Source of the DNA: Gibbsiella quercinecans
GTDB lineage: Bacteria > Pseudomonadota > Gammaproteobacteria > Enterobacterales > Enterobacteriaceae
Direction of reading: 5' to 3'
Assembly: GCF_002291425.1 (NCBI RefSeq)
Contig: NZ_CP014136.1
Span: forward strand, 2,852,001-2,916,000
Length of the DNA: 64,000 nucleotides
The notes under the pieces were generated by a model. It did no database searches and was not told the origin of the DNA. It saw only the letters and a program-made list of their open reading frames with translations. The translations under genes and the position numbers were made by a program. The first letter of the stretch is position 1. Each line of letters begins with the position of its first letter. Positions 19,889-29,373 of this stretch are shown in pieces.

Positions 19889-20650
19889 ATGGGCGGGAAT
19901 CCGCTGGGAAGCGCCCAGCATAATCAATGGCACGTTACGGCCACGCAGGTGGATATGGTGCGAACGCCGGTAACGCCGCACCCGTTGACGATCGGTAGCC
20001 GTGGCCGTGAAGTGACGTTTGATCGCCAGCGTAGCGCGCTGATTATTATCGATATGCAGAATGATTTTTGCCACCGGGATGGCTGGCTTGGCCATATTGG
20101 GGTAGACGTCAGCCCGGCGCGTGCGCCGATTGCGCCGTTGCAAAGGCTATTGCCGGCGCTGCGGGCCGTTGGCGTGCCGGTGATTTGGCTAAACTGGGGC
20201 AATCGTCCGGACCGGCTAAATCTTAGCCCGGCGCTGCTGCATGTGTATAACCCACAGGGTGATGGGGTAGGGCTTGGCGATGCGCTACCGGTTTCCGGCG
20301 CGCCGGTATTACAGGCCGGCAGTTGGGCCGCGGCCGTTGTTGATGAGTTGGTGCCGGATGAACGCGATATTCACATCGATAAATACCGCATGTCGGGGTT
20401 CCAGGATACGGTGCTGGATAGCGTATTGCGTAATCTCGGCGTGACGACGCTGCTGTTTGCCGGCGTAAACGTGGATCAATGCGTGCTCTGTACTCTGCAG
20501 GAGGCAAATTTCCGTGGCTACGATTGCCTGTTGCTGGAAGACTGCAGCGCCACGACCTCCCCGGCTTACTGCCTGGATGCCACGTTGTATAACGTACAAC
20601 AATGTTTCGGCTTTGTGGTGAACTCCGCGGAGTTGCGGCAACGGCTGTAA
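19889..20650 (+). CDS. Isochorismatase-like cysteine hydrolase (probable amidase)
   Basis: The 253-residue product has the Asp-Lys-Cys triad of the isochorismatase-like hydrolases: Asp55 in LIIIDMQNDFC, Lys165 in IDKYRMSGF, Cys198 in GVNVDQCVLCTLQEANFRG. Family members in pathways of this kind include RutB (ureidoacrylate), N-carbamoylsarcosine amidase and biuret hydrolase, which split ureido or carbamoyl groups to ammonia and CO2. The N-terminal about 45 residues extend beyond RutB and contain no known domain. ATG at 19889 follows GGAGGGTGAT; an in-frame TTG four codons upstream overlaps the cupin gene and is less likely. The exact substrate is not known. Confidence 0.88.
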   Translation: MGGNPLGSAQHNQWHVTATQVDMVRTPVTPHPLTIGSRGREVTFDRQRSALIIIDMQNDFCHRDGWLGHIGVDVSPARAPIAPLQRLLPALRAVGVPVIWLNWGNRPDRLNLSPALLHVYNPQGDGVGLGDALPVSGAPVLQAGSWAAAVVDELVPDERDIHIDKYRMSGFQDTVLDSVLRNLGVTTLLFAGVNVDQCVLCTLQEANFRGYDCLLLEDCSATTSPAYCLDATLYNVQQCFGFVVNSAELRQRL

Positions 20651-20659
20651 GGAGAGAAT

Positions 20660-22045
20660 GTGGCGTATCTGCTTACCGATGGTTGGGTGATCACCATGAA
20701 CGCCCGGCGCGAAATTCTGGAACGGGCCAGCCTGGTCATTGACGGCAACCGGATTCAGGCGATTGGCACACGGCTGACGTTGAGCGCGGCCTATCCGCAG
20801 GCAGAAGTGATCGATTGCCGCGGTAATATTATCATGCCCGGCATGGTGAACACCCATACCCATCTGTTCCAGACGCTGTTAAAAGGGCTGGGGGACGATC
20901 GGGTATTGAAGGAGTGGTTCACCTGCATGACGGGCCCCAGCGCAGTGGCCTTAACGGAAGAGGATGTATTTGCCGCGGCTATGCATGGCTGCGTTGAGTC
21001 AATTCGCTCTGGGGTCACCTCGCTAGTGGATTTTATGTATGCCCACCCGCGCCTGGGGTTAACGGCCCAGGTGATTGAAGCATTCCAGTGTAGCGGCATA
21101 CGCGGCCATGTGTGCCGTGGGTTTCTCACTGCGGGTGCAGAGCACGGCATTCCTCCGGCGCTGATCGAAACACCGGAGAAAGCGCTGGCAGATGCCCGTG
21201 CGCTGATTGCGCGTTACCACCAGCCGGAAGGGCGGGTAAAAGTGGGGTTGGCGCCCAGCATGATCTGGGCGCTGGATGAAAAGGCACTGCGTGGCACGCG
21301 CCAACTGGCGGATGAAACCGGCGTGCTCATCACCACCCACGTGGCGGAAACCGATTTTGAGATCCAGCAATCGCAATCGCGTTTTCAATGTACCGATACC
21401 GAGTTTTTGGGCGATATCGGTTTTCTTGGCCCGGATGTGTTGGCCGTGCATTGCGTGCAATGCCATGCCGGTGACATTAACATTCTGCAACGCCACGATG
21501 TGCGTGTTTCCCACAATCCGTGCAGCAACCTTTATCTTGCTTCGGGCGTGCCGCCTATTCCGGCGATGCTGGCGGCGGGGATCACCGTGGGCCTGGGATC
21601 TGACGGCCCGGCCAGCAGCAACAACCATAGCCTGTTCCAGGCAATGAAAACCGCGGCGCTGTTGCAAAAAGGCGTGCATCGCGATCCCACCATCATCACG
21701 GCGGAAAAAGTGCTGGAAATGGCCACCATTGACGGAGCCCGGGCGATTGGCCTGGAACACGCGGTGGGATCGCTGGAGGTCGGGAAATGTGCCGATGTGG
21801 TAGTGGTGGGGACCGATCACCCGGCGATGACGCCAATCCATCACCCGGTTTCTTCGCTGGTTTACTCTGCCCTGGGGCATGAGGTGACCGACGTTTTCAT
21901 TGATGGCCGGCCGGTAATGCGTAACGGCGTAATCACCACCGTTAACCAGCGTGAGGTGTTGGCGCGTTCGCAACGCGCCGCGCAGGCGCTGGCGGCACGC
22001 ACCGGTAATGACCGCCCGCGGCCATGGCGATCTTTTGCCGGTTAG
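20660..22045 (+). CDS. TrzA/SsnA-type metal-dependent amidohydrolase (N-heterocycle deaminase-like)
   Basis: The 461-residue product belongs to the COG0402 amidohydrolases, which include guanine and 8-oxoguanine deaminases, SAH deaminase, AtzB and TrzA. Metal and catalytic residues are complete: NTHTH (His66, His68), TTHVAE (His227, Glu230), AVHCVQ (His264), VSHNPCSN (His285) and [10 protein letters not shown] (Asp315). These point to hydrolytic removal of an exocyclic amino or similar group from a heterocycle. GTG at 20660 follows TAAGGAGAG. The stop codon overlaps the convergent yheU stop by 4 bp, so there is no intergenic terminator. The substrate cannot be read from the sequence. Confidence 0.88.
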   Translation: MAYLLTDGWVITMNARREILERASLVIDGNRIQAIGTRLTLSAAYPQAEVIDCRGNIIMPGMVNTHTHLFQTLLKGLGDDRVLKEWFTCMTGPSAVALTEEDVFAAAMHGCVESIRSGVTSLVDFMYAHPRLGLTAQVIEAFQCSGIRGHVCRGFLTAGAEHGIPPALIETPEKALADARALIARYHQPEGRVKVGLAPSMIWALDEKALRGTRQLADETGVLITTHVAETDFEIQQSQSRFQCTDTEFLGDIGFLGPDVLAVHCVQCHAGDINILQRHDVRVSHNPCSNLYLASGVPPIPAMLAAGITVGLGSDGPASSNNHSLFQAMKTAALLQKGVHRDPTIITAEKVLEMATIDGARAIGLEHAVGSLEVGKCADVVVVGTDHPAMTPIHHPVSSLVYSALGHEVTDVFIDGRPVMRNGVITTVNQREVLARSQRAAQALAARTGNDRPRPWRSFAG

Positions 22046-22260
22046 CCGTGGAACGAGGTGCGCGGCATAATGTTGATTGTCTCATGCAGCTCGGACCACA
22101 CCAGCAGCACCTCGCCGCTTTTCAGTTGGCGGCGCACGTCTTCCACTTTTTGCTCCAGCGTGCGTTCCTGTTCGCCGTAGTCGGTGCCTTCACGCAGCAC
22201 AAAGGATTCAATCAGATTGTTCAGGGTTTCCGTTGCTAATTCTTGCCAGGGGATAATCAC
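22042..22260 (-). CDS. yheU: Conserved protein YheU (UPF0270)
   Basis: The 72-residue product matches E. coli YheU in length and almost throughout ([30 protein letters not shown]). Its function is unknown. The start is a GTG at 22260, where E. coli uses ATG; it overlaps the yheT stop by 4 bp, so the two are coupled. Its 3' end abuts the inserted block and overlaps the amidohydrolase stop. Confidence 0.92.
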   Translation of the reverse strand: MIIPWQELATETLNNLIESFVLREGTDYGEQERTLEQKVEDVRRQLKSGEVLLVWSELHETINIMPRTSFHG

Positions 22261-23237
22261 TGTTTGGGTTCCAGATAAGGGGTAAGCCAGGCGGGAATGC
22301 GCGATTCCAGCCACATTTGCGGTTTTTTCAGCGTGCCGCCGACAAAGCCGACGTGGCCGCCAAACGCCGTCAGCTGATACTCGACGTTGGCCGGCAGGCG
22401 GTTGAGATCCGGGATCACTGCATCGGTCATGAACGGATCGTCCTTGGCGTGAATGATCAACAGCGGCGTACGGATCTGCGGCAGCAGCGGCAGGGCGCTG
22501 CAACGCCGATAATAATCGTCGGCGCCGCTGAAGCCATGGATGCGTGCGGTGATCGCATCATCGAAGTCGCGGATACGCCGCAGGCTTTGCAACTGCGGCA
22601 AATCCAGCGGCAGAGTATTGGGGTAGCGCAGCAGCTTACGCATGGCGTTCTGCTTCAGTTGCCCCAGCAGATAGCGTTGATAAACGCGGGAAAACCCTTG
22701 CTCCATGCGCGCGGAGCAAGGCTCCAGCATCAGCGGCGCAGAGACGATCGCCGCGGCGTGCAACAGGCTGTTCTGGCCCTGTTGAGCCAAATAACAGGCC
22801 AGCATATTGCCGCCGAGTGAAATGCCGACCGCGGCAGTTGGCACATCGCCATAGGTGGTGCGCAGCCAGCGCAGGAAGACGCGGGCGTCTTCCGTTTCGC
22901 CGGAATGGTAAATACGCGCTCCGCGGTTGGGCACGCCGCTACAGCCGCGAAAATGCATCACCACCCCAAGCCAGCCTTGTTCACGCCAGGCGTTCAGCAG
23001 GCCGTGACCATACGGGCTATAAAAACTGCCTTCCAGGCCATGAAACAGTACCACGCGGGGTTTAGCGCGCGCCTGTAGTGGGTCTTCGCTCCAGGCCAGA
23101 TCGAGAAAATCGCCGTCGGGTAATTCCAGCCGCTGCCAGTACGGTTCCAGTAGTACCCGGCGGCGCACCAGTCTTGGCAGCAGGGTTTGCAGGTGCGGGT
23201 TTTTGGCGCCGGGCAACGGGTGAAATGTTTCATGCAT
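22257..23237 (-). CDS. yheT: Alpha/beta hydrolase YheT
   Basis: The 326-residue product is an AB-hydrolase of the YheT/EMB8 family. The nucleophile elbow [11 protein letters not shown] gives the Ser, [12 protein letters not shown] the acid, and [10 protein letters not shown] the His. The N-terminal [11 protein letters not shown] is typical of the family. The physiological substrate is unknown. It precedes yheU as in E. coli, but yheS, next to it there, is 8.5 kb away here. Confidence 0.92.
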   Translation of the reverse strand: MHETFHPLPGAKNPHLQTLLPRLVRRRVLLEPYWQRLELPDGDFLDLAWSEDPLQARAKPRVVLFHGLEGSFYSPYGHGLLNAWREQGWLGVVMHFRGCSGVPNRGARIYHSGETEDARVFLRWLRTTYGDVPTAAVGISLGGNMLACYLAQQGQNSLLHAAAIVSAPLMLEPCSARMEQGFSRVYQRYLLGQLKQNAMRKLLRYPNTLPLDLPQLQSLRRIRDFDDAITARIHGFSGADDYYRRCSALPLLPQIRTPLLIIHAKDDPFMTDAVIPDLNRLPANVEYQLTAFGGHVGFVGGTLKKPQMWLESRIPAWLTPYLEPKQ

Positions 23238-23469
23238 AACGAATCAATATCTTTTGGGGAATCGGAGCCACTATATGCAAGCGGCGCGCGGGCGGCAACC
23301 GGAGCCTGCCTTTGGTGCTGGTAAACCGCTGTGGTAGAAAACCCTACCGCGTTAACGTGATTGATAAAGGACTTATTGTGTGATCAATCGCGTACTGATA
23401 ACTTCAAGGGTTTGAGCGAATTATAAATACGGCAAGCAAGAAAACTTTAGGGTGAGGAGCACCCGATTC

Positions 23470-24072
23470 ATGGAATTAAGTTTATTTCTTTCAATGTTAG
23501 GCTTCCTGTGGGTGGCCGCCATCACGCCTGGCCCCAACAATATGCTACTGACCACCTCCGGCGCCAACTTCGGCTTTATGCGTTCGCTATGGCTGATGAT
23601 CGGCATTATGCTCGGCATGCAGAGCATTTTGCTGCTGGTGGCCTTCGGCGTTGGCAGCCTGATCCTGGTTTATCCGTCTCTGCACCTGATCCTGAAGATC
23701 CTCGGCAGCCTGTATTTGCTGTGGTTGGCGTGGAAAGTGGCGACGGCGGCGTATGAAAAGCTGGAAACCGACGTCGCGCCGCCCAAACCGATTCGCCTGT
23801 ACCAGGGCTGGTTGCTGCAGTTCCTCAACCCCAAAGCCTGGCTGATGGCGTTGGGCGCCGTGGCGAGCTTCAGCCTGGAGGGCGCGCGCTATAATCACTC
23901 TATCGTGGCGATAGCCTGTGGTATTTTTGCGGTGAATATAGTAGCCGGCGTCATTTGGCTGGGCTTTGGCACCGTGATTGGTCGCCTGCTGCGCAGTAAA
24001 AAAGCCTGGGTGATCTTTAACGTCTCGATGGGCGTATTAACGGCGGCCTGCGTCCTGCTGATTTGGCATTAA
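23470..24072 (+). CDS. LysE/RhtB family exporter
   Basis: The 200-residue product is a small amino-acid exporter of the RhtB/LysE family with about six hydrophobic helices. The family signature is clear: ITPGPNNMLLTTSGANFG after the first helix and GWLLQFLNPKAWLMALGA in the middle. It resembles the cysteine/O-acetylserine or generic LysE branch, but the substrate is not determinable. ATG at 23470 is chosen, with GAGGAG about 10 bases upstream. The next gene begins 11 bp later, so the two may be cotranscribed. Confidence 0.85.
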   Translation: MELSLFLSMLGFLWVAAITPGPNNMLLTTSGANFGFMRSLWLMIGIMLGMQSILLLVAFGVGSLILVYPSLHLILKILGSLYLLWLAWKVATAAYEKLETDVAPPKPIRLYQGWLLQFLNPKAWLMALGAVASFSLEGARYNHSIVAIACGIFAVNIVAGVIWLGFGTVIGRLLRSKKAWVIFNVSMGVLTAACVLLIWH

Positions 24073-24083
24073 AGGGGGGAGCG

Positions 24084-24866
24084 ATGACAGAGAACTATTT
24101 CCACGTTGATGCTTTTATCGGCGACGGGCTGCGCGGCAACCCGGCGGGGGTTTGCCTGCTGAAGCAACCGCTGCCGGGTGCACAGATGCAGGCCATCGCC
24201 AATGAACTGAACCTGCCGGAAACCAGCTTTGTCTGGGATGACGGCGATATGTATGCCATCCGTTGGTTCACGCCAACGCGGGAAGTGGATCTCTGTGGAC
24301 ACGCGACGCTGGCTGCGGCGCGCGTGCTATTTAGCGAAGTGAACCCTGGGCTGAGCGATATGCGTTTTCGCTCGGCCAGCGGTGAGCTGTATGTAAAGCG
24401 CGCCGCAGAAGACGGTGAGCGTTTGATTCTTGATTTTCCCTCCCGCCCACCGCAAAAAATCGCCGTGCCGAAACCCCTGCCGGCTTTGCTGGGGGCGGTG
24501 CCGGCCGAAGTTTGGCAAGCCAGGGCGATGCTGGTGGTACTGGAAAGCGAGGCGCAGGTGCGCGTGCTGCAGCCCAATATCCCGGCGCTGATCGACGAGT
24601 TGGGCTGTGGCGTGATCGTCACGGCACCCGGCGCCACGGTTGATTTTGTCTCGCGCTATTTCTCTTTGGATCGCAGCGAAGACCCGGTGACGGGCTCCGC
24701 TCATTGTACGCTGATGCCTTACTGGGCCGCCCGCCTTGGCCGCCATGTGCTGCATGCCCAGCAGCTTTCAGCGCGTGGCGGGGAGTTGTTTTGCGAACTG
24801 CACGGCGATCGCACACTGATTGGCGGATATGCTCACATTTTCCTGCGTGGTGAAATTACCCTCTGA
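24084..24866 (+). CDS. PhzF family isomerase-like protein
   Basis: The 260-residue product has the PhzF diaminopimelate-epimerase-like fold. It shows FHVDAFIGDGLRGNPAGV at the N-terminus, LNLPETSFV with the catalytic Glu, TREVDLCGHATLAAARVLF, and DPVTGSAHCTLMPYW. PhzF itself isomerises a phenazine precursor; no other phenazine genes are present, so a housekeeping isomerase of unknown substrate is more likely. ATG at 24084 follows GGGGGGAGCG. Confidence 0.85.
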   Translation: MTENYFHVDAFIGDGLRGNPAGVCLLKQPLPGAQMQAIANELNLPETSFVWDDGDMYAIRWFTPTREVDLCGHATLAAARVLFSEVNPGLSDMRFRSASGELYVKRAAEDGERLILDFPSRPPQKIAVPKPLPALLGAVPAEVWQARAMLVVLESEAQVRVLQPNIPALIDELGCGVIVTAPGATVDFVSRYFSLDRSEDPVTGSAHCTLMPYWAARLGRHVLHAQQLSARGGELFCELHGDRTLIGGYAHIFLRGEITL

Positions 24867-24923
24867 TCGCCGGCCGCGGCAATAACGCTTGCTGGGATAG
24901 ACACGGACGTTATATTTCTTTAT

Positions 24924-24948
24924 AGAATAAAAGATATTTTTTTATTCT
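24924..24948. promoter_or_regulatory. Palindrome upstream of tauA (candidate regulator site)
   Basis: AGAATAAAA (24924-24932) and TTTTATTCT (24940-24948) form a perfect 9-bp inverted repeat with a 7-bp spacer, in AT-rich DNA 68 bp before tauA. In E. coli tauABCD is activated by Cbl under sulphate limitation. This site could be the Cbl or CysB target, but it does not match a consensus I can state. Confidence 0.4.
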
Positions 24949-25015
24949 TTTATGCATTGGTCTTGCTTGGATAACACTGTGAATCACTCAACAGTTGCTA
25001 TCAATGGAGCAGATC

Positions 25016-26011
25016 ATGGCAGGCAAATACCCTTTATTACGCGGCGTAACGCTGTTGTTGGCGTCGCTGATGGCCGCCGGCGCACAGGCTGTGGATGTGA
25101 CCGTTGCGTATCAAACGTCGGCCGAGCCTGCCAAAGTCGCCCAGGCGGAAAACAGCTTTGCCAAGGCGTCAGGCGCGTCGGTTGACTGGCGCAAATTTGA
25201 CAGTGGCTCCAGCGTGCTGCGGGCGATGGCTTCCGGCGACGTACAGATCGGCAATATCGGCTCCAGCCCGTTGGCGGTGGCCGCCAGTCAGAAACTCCCC
25301 ATTGAAGTGTTCCTTATCGCCTCGCAGCTTGGCAGTTCCGAAGCGCTGGTGGTCAAGCCGGAGATTAAAACTCCACAAGACCTGATCGGCAAACGCATCG
25401 CGGTGCCGTTTATTTCCACCACGCACTACAGCCTGTTGGCTTCGCTGAAGCACTGGGGCATCAAACCTGAACAAGTGCAAATTCTCAACCTGCAGCCCCC
25501 GGCGATTGTCGCCGCCTGGCAGCGCGGTGATATTGACGGCGCCTATGTGTGGGCGCCTGCCGTCAACGAACTGGCGCAAAAGGGGCGGGTACTGACCGAC
25601 TCTGAGCAAGTGGGGCAATGGGGCGCGCCGACGCTGGATGTGTGGGTGGTGCGGAAAGACTTCGCCGAGCAGCACCCGGACGTGGTGACGGCCTTTGCCG
25701 CCAGTGCGCTGGCGGCGCAAAAAGCGTATTTGGCCGCGCCGGATCAATGGTTGCAGGACAAAACCCATCTGAGCACGCTGGCGCGCCTGAGCGGCGTGCC
25801 GGAAGCGCAGGTGCCGGGGCTGGTCAAAGGCAACCGCTATTTGCCGGTGGCCGATCAAATCACGCAGCTTGCTAAACCAGTGGATAACGCCATTCGGGAT
25901 ACCGCCGAATTCCTTAAAGAACAAGGCAAGATCCCACAGGTTGACAGCGATTACAGCGCCTATGTGACCGACCGTTTTGTGAAACAGGTGCAGGCTGCGC
26001 CGCAGTCTTAG
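25016..26011 (+). CDS. tauA: Taurine ABC transporter, periplasmic binding protein
   Basis: TauA binds taurine in the periplasm. The 331-residue product aligns closely with E. coli Tau[17 protein letters not shown] after the signal peptide, [40 protein letters not shown], and [16 protein letters not shown]. The signal peptide has a hydrophobic stretch ending in AGAQA with likely cleavage near residue 25. ATG at 25016 is preferred to upstream ATGs because GGAG lies 7-10 bases before it. It is the first gene of tauABCD. Confidence 0.93.
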   Translation: MAGKYPLLRGVTLLLASLMAAGAQAVDVTVAYQTSAEPAKVAQAENSFAKASGASVDWRKFDSGSSVLRAMASGDVQIGNIGSSPLAVAASQKLPIEVFLIASQLGSSEALVVKPEIKTPQDLIGKRIAVPFISTTHYSLLASLKHWGIKPEQVQILNLQPPAIVAAWQRGDIDGAYVWAPAVNELAQKGRVLTDSEQVGQWGAPTLDVWVVRKDFAEQHPDVVTAFAASALAAQKAYLAAPDQWLQDKTHLSTLARLSGVPEAQVPGLVKGNRYLPVADQITQLAKPVDNAIRDTAEFLKEQGKIPQVDSDYSAYVTDRFVKQVQAAPQS

Positions 26012-26019
26012 GGGACGGA

Positions 26020-26787
26020 ATGTTACAGGTTAATCATCTTTCGGCAGAGTATCAGGGGCGCCAGGCGCTGCGCGATGTGTCGTTCCAGATTGCCCCAGGG
26101 CAACTGGTGGTGGTTTTGGGGCCTTCGGGCTGCGGCAAAACCACGTTGCTGAACCTGATCGCCGGGTTTAACGCGCCTTCTGCCGGCAGCATTACGTTAG
26201 ATGGCAACCCGGTTACCGGCCCCGGCGCTGAACGGGGCGTGGTGTTTCAACATGAAGGTTTACTGCCGTGGCGCAACGTGGTGGATAACGTCGAGTTTGG
26301 CCTGCAACTGGCGGGCATCGACAAGCCGGCACGGCAACGCGTGGCGCGCAAGATGTTGGCGCGCGTTGGCCTGAGTGGCTATGAGCAGCATTTCATCTGG
26401 CAGCTTTCCGGCGGTATGCGCCAGCGCGTAGGGATTGCCCGCGCTCTGGCCGCCGACCCGCGATTGCTGTTGCTGGATGAGCCGTTCGGCGCGCTGGACG
26501 CTTTTACCCGCGAGCAGATGCAGGAACTGCTGCTGACCATCTGGCGCGACACCGGCAAACAGGTGCTGCTGATCACCCATGATATTGAAGAGGCGGTGTT
26601 TCTCGCCAGTGAGCTGTTGCTGCTGTCGCCCGGCCCGGGGCAGGTCGTGGAGCGCTTGTCGCTGAACTTTGGCCAACGCTATGCCGGCGGTGAGGCGTGC
26701 CGCGCCATCAAATCCGATCCTGAATTTATCGCCCAGCGCGAATATGTGCTGGGCAAAGTCTTCCAACAGCGTGAGGCGTTGCTATGA
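26020..26787 (+). CDS. tauB: Taurine ABC transporter, ATP-binding protein
   Basis: The 255-residue product is a single ABC ATPase: Walker [10 protein letters not shown], signature [16 protein letters not shown], Walker [19 protein letters not shown] and switch His in [10 protein letters not shown]. This, together with the genes on each side, identifies TauB. It is 8 bp after tauA and overlaps tauC by 4 bp. Confidence 0.93.
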   Translation: MLQVNHLSAEYQGRQALRDVSFQIAPGQLVVVLGPSGCGKTTLLNLIAGFNAPSAGSITLDGNPVTGPGAERGVVFQHEGLLPWRNVVDNVEFGLQLAGIDKPARQRVARKMLARVGLSGYEQHFIWQLSGGMRQRVGIARALAADPRLLLLDEPFGALDAFTREQMQELLLTIWRDTGKQVLLITHDIEEAVFLASELLLLSPGPGQVVERLSLNFGQRYAGGEACRAIKSDPEFIAQREYVLGKVFQQREALL

Positions 26788-27620
26788 GCCTGGATTTTCC
26801 CCTGAAGGCGGCGGCCCGGCCCAAGGCCCTGGCCGCGCGCCGTTTTCACCTGCCGCGCACGCTGTGGCTAAGTGGTGCCACGCTGTTGGCGCTGCTGGCG
26901 GGATGGTGGGGCGTGACCGCGCTGGGGCTGATTAGCCCACTGTTTCTGCCGGCGCCGCAGCAGGTGTTGCACCAGCTGATGGTCATCGCCAGCCCGCAGG
27001 GATTTATGGACGCCACCCTGTGGCAGCACCTGGCCGCCAGCCTGGGGCGTATTCTGGTCGCCCTATTGGCGGCGGTGCTTATCGGCATACCGGTAGGCAT
27101 CGCGATGGGGCTGAACGACACGGTGCGCGGCATTCTCGATCCCTTGATTGAGATTTACCGCCCGGTGCCGCCGCTGGCCTATTTACCGCTGATGGTTATC
27201 TGGTTTGGCATTGGTGAAACATCGAAGATTTTGCTGATTTATCTGGCGATTTTCGCGCCGGTAGCGCTTTCCGCCGTGGCTGGGGTACGCAGCGTCGCGC
27301 AGGTTCGGGTGCGCGCTGCGCTGGCTCTGGGCGCCAGCCGCTGGCAGGTGCTGCGCTTTGTGGTGTTGCCCAGCGCTCTGCCGGAAATCCTGACCGGCAT
27401 TCGTATCGGGCTTGGCGTCGGTTGGTCGACGCTGGTGGCGGCCGAGCTGATCGCCGCCACGCGCGGCCTGGGTTTTATGGTGCAATCCGCCGGTGAGTTC
27501 CTGGCGACTGACGTGGTGATCGCGGGTATCAGTGTGATTGCGATTATTGCATTTGGTTTGGAACTGGGGCTGCGCGCCGTTCAGCGGCGATTGACCCCGT
27601 GGCATGGAGTACAACAATGA
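26784..27620 (+). CDS. tauC: Taurine ABC transporter, permease
   Basis: The 278-residue inner-membrane protein has a BPD_transp_1 domain with the cytoplasmic EAA-like loop ([25 protein letters not shown], interacting with TauB) and about six helices. It overlaps tauB and tauD by 4 bp each (ATGA), so translation is coupled. Confidence 0.93.
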   Translation: MSLDFPLKAAARPKALAARRFHLPRTLWLSGATLLALLAGWWGVTALGLISPLFLPAPQQVLHQLMVIASPQGFMDATLWQHLAASLGRILVALLAAVLIGIPVGIAMGLNDTVRGILDPLIEIYRPVPPLAYLPLMVIWFGIGETSKILLIYLAIFAPVALSAVAGVRSVAQVRVRAALALGASRWQVLRFVVLPSALPEILTGIRIGLGVGWSTLVAAELIAATRGLGFMVQSAGEFLATDVVIAGISVIAIIAFGLELGLRAVQRRLTPWHGVQQ

Positions 27621-28465
27621 ACGAACGCTTGAAAATCACCCCGCTGGGGCCATACATCGGTGCGCTGGTAGAGAATATTACGCTGGCGCGGCCGTTGGGC
27701 GACGGCCAGTTTGAACAGCTTTACCATGCGTTGCTCAAACATCAGGTGCTGTTTTTCCGCAACCAGCCGATCACCCCGTTGCAGCAGCGCGATCTGGCTG
27801 GGCGTTTTGGCGATCTGCACATCCACCCGGTGTACCCGCATGCCGGCGAGGTGGAAGAGATCATCGTGCTGGATACCCACAACGATAACCCGCCGGACAA
27901 TGATAACTGGCATACCGACGTCACTTTTATTGAAACCCCGCCGCAGGGGGCGATTCTGGCCGCTAAAACGCTACCGGCCACCGGCGGCGATACGCTGTGG
28001 GCCAGCGGCATCGCCGCCTATGAGGCGCTGTCGGCGCCGTTCAAAACCTTGCTGGCCGGGCTGCAGGCGGAGCATGACTTCACCAAGTCGTTCCCGGAAC
28101 ATAAGCACCGTGGCAGCGCAGAAGAACACCAGCGCTGGCGATTGGCGGTAGAGAAGAACCCACCGCTGTTGCACCCGGTGGTGCGCACTCATCCGGTGAG
28201 CGGCCGGCAAGCGTTGTTCGTCAATGAAGGGTTTACCACGCGGATTGTCGATTTGGCGCCAAAAGAAAGCGATGCGTTGCTGAACTTCTTGTTTGCCCAC
28301 ATCAGCAAACCGGAGTTCCAGGTGCGCTGGCGCTGGCAGGAAAATGACGTGGCGATTTGGGATAACCGGGTTACCCAGCACTACGCCAATGCGGACTACC
28401 TGCCGCAGCGGCGCATTATGCACCGGGCGACCATCTTGGGGGATAAGCCTTTCTACCGCGCCTGA
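27617..28465 (+). CDS. tauD: Taurine dioxygenase
   Basis: TauD is a cytoplasmic Fe(II)/2-oxoglutarate dioxygenase that splits taurine into aminoacetaldehyde and sulphite, freeing sulphur for cysteine synthesis. The 282-residue product has the ligands in NWHTDVTF (His99, Asp101) and [12 protein letters not shown] (distal His), and the 2-oxoglutarate-binding Arg in [14 protein letters not shown]. It is nearly identical to E. coli TauD. ATG at 27617 overlaps the tauC stop. It ends 3 bp from the convergent nrtR. Confidence 0.95.
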   Translation: MNERLKITPLGPYIGALVENITLARPLGDGQFEQLYHALLKHQVLFFRNQPITPLQQRDLAGRFGDLHIHPVYPHAGEVEEIIVLDTHNDNPPDNDNWHTDVTFIETPPQGAILAAKTLPATGGDTLWASGIAAYEALSAPFKTLLAGLQAEHDFTKSFPEHKHRGSAEEHQRWRLAVEKNPPLLHPVVRTHPVSGRQALFVNEGFTTRIVDLAPKESDALLNFLFAHISKPEFQVRWRWQENDVAIWDNRVTQHYANADYLPQRRIMHRATILGDKPFYRA

Positions 28466-28468
28466 GGG

Positions 28469-29188
28469 TTAGTCCACCATCAGGTTACGGGAGAAGTTAA
28501 TCATATCCACCCCTGCCTTTTTGCGGTACAGGCGTGCCTTGCGGGCGCCTGTCGCCGCCATCTCACCGGTTTCTTCAAACATCTCCGAGGCTTCAAAACG
28601 CCGCATCAGGCTTTTGCGCTGCACCGGGTGCGCCAGAATGATCTCAATCACTTCCTGTAGCTGGGCCAGCGTGAAGGCCGCCGGCAGGCAATAGATCGGC
28701 AGCATGGAATAGGTGGTTTTTTGCCGCAGCCGTTGCAGCGCCGCCGCGATGATGCGTTGATGATCGAACGCCAACTGCTCGGCCTGCAGTGCGCCAAGCG
28801 GCAGCCAGGCCACATCGTCCACGGCGGCAATGTGCGGCTGGCAATCGGCATGGGCAATCAGGGCAAAATAGACCGTCGTCAGGCTCCAGCCCCGCGGATC
28901 CCGATCCGGGCCGGAAAAACTCTCCAACTGCGCCAGATAAGGCGGTTCCACGCCGGTTTTTTCCATCAGCTTACGCTTCGCCGTTGCCTGCGTGGAATCA
29001 TCACGCTGCAGATCGATAAACCCGCCCGGCAACCCCCAACGGCCCAAAAAAGGGTGGTTGGCCCGTTTGGCCAACAGAACGCATAGCTGCCCGCCGTGCA
29101 CTGTAAACAACACGCTGTCTACCGTGACGATGGGGGAAGGGAAACGGCGAGGATCGTAGTTTTCCAGGTATTCGGCTTCTGTTGGCAT
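28469..29188 (-). CDS. nrtR: NrtR-type regulator (Nudix domain plus winged helix) of NAD metabolism
   Basis: The 239-residue product has an N-terminal Nudix domain (DSVLFTVHGGQLCVLLAKR, WGLPGGFIDLQRDD) and a C-terminal winged-helix DNA-binding domain (LPAAFTLAQLQEVIEIILAHP, KSLMRRF). The catalytic Nudix box is degenerate: the expected REUxEExG reads RKLMEKTG, as in NrtR repressors that sense ADP-ribose without hydrolysing it. It is divergent from the prs-like/nadV pair, and paired palindromes lie between them. The start at 29188 (MPTEAEYLENYD) is preferred by family alignment; no strong ribosome-binding site is seen, and an ATG 13 codons upstream is possible. Confidence 0.88.
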   Translation of the reverse strand: MPTEAEYLENYDPRRFPSPIVTVDSVLFTVHGGQLCVLLAKRANHPFLGRWGLPGGFIDLQRDDSTQATAKRKLMEKTGVEPPYLAQLESFSGPDRDPRGWSLTTVYFALIAHADCQPHIAAVDDVAWLPLGALQAEQLAFDHQRIIAAALQRLRQKTTYSMLPIYCLPAAFTLAQLQEVIEIILAHPVQRKSLMRRFEASEMFEETGEMAATGARKARLYRKKAGVDMINFSRNLMVD

Positions 29189-29323
29189 GAGGGATTCGCA
29201 AAAAGAGTCTTTGAGACAAGATAACAATTCCCGGCCAAGGCAGCAAGCCGATGATTAGAGTTAAAGTCAAGTATAAACAAATGGTTATCTTGATTGTGCG
29301 TAATTAGGCTATTTTTTACTTGC

Positions 29324-29373
29324 CAATTAATGTCCGTTGGACAATTATATAAATGTCTTAAGGACATTAATTG
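29324..29373. promoter_or_regulatory. Paired NrtR-like operators
   Basis: Two palindromes lie 23 bp apart centre to centre: TGTCCGTTGGACA (29331-29343) and ATGTCTTAAGGACAT (29353-29367). The outer arms also form a 12-bp perfect inverted repeat, CAATTAATGTCC (29324-29335) and GGACATTAATTG (29362-29373). They end 22 bp before the prs-like start. The setting between nrtR and the prs-nadV operon makes NrtR the likely binder, with repression when NAD is sufficient. Confidence 0.75.

Noticed and set aside
24084-24866. Phenazine biosynthesis
   Set aside because: Only a PhzF-fold protein is present; no phzA-G partners are in the window.
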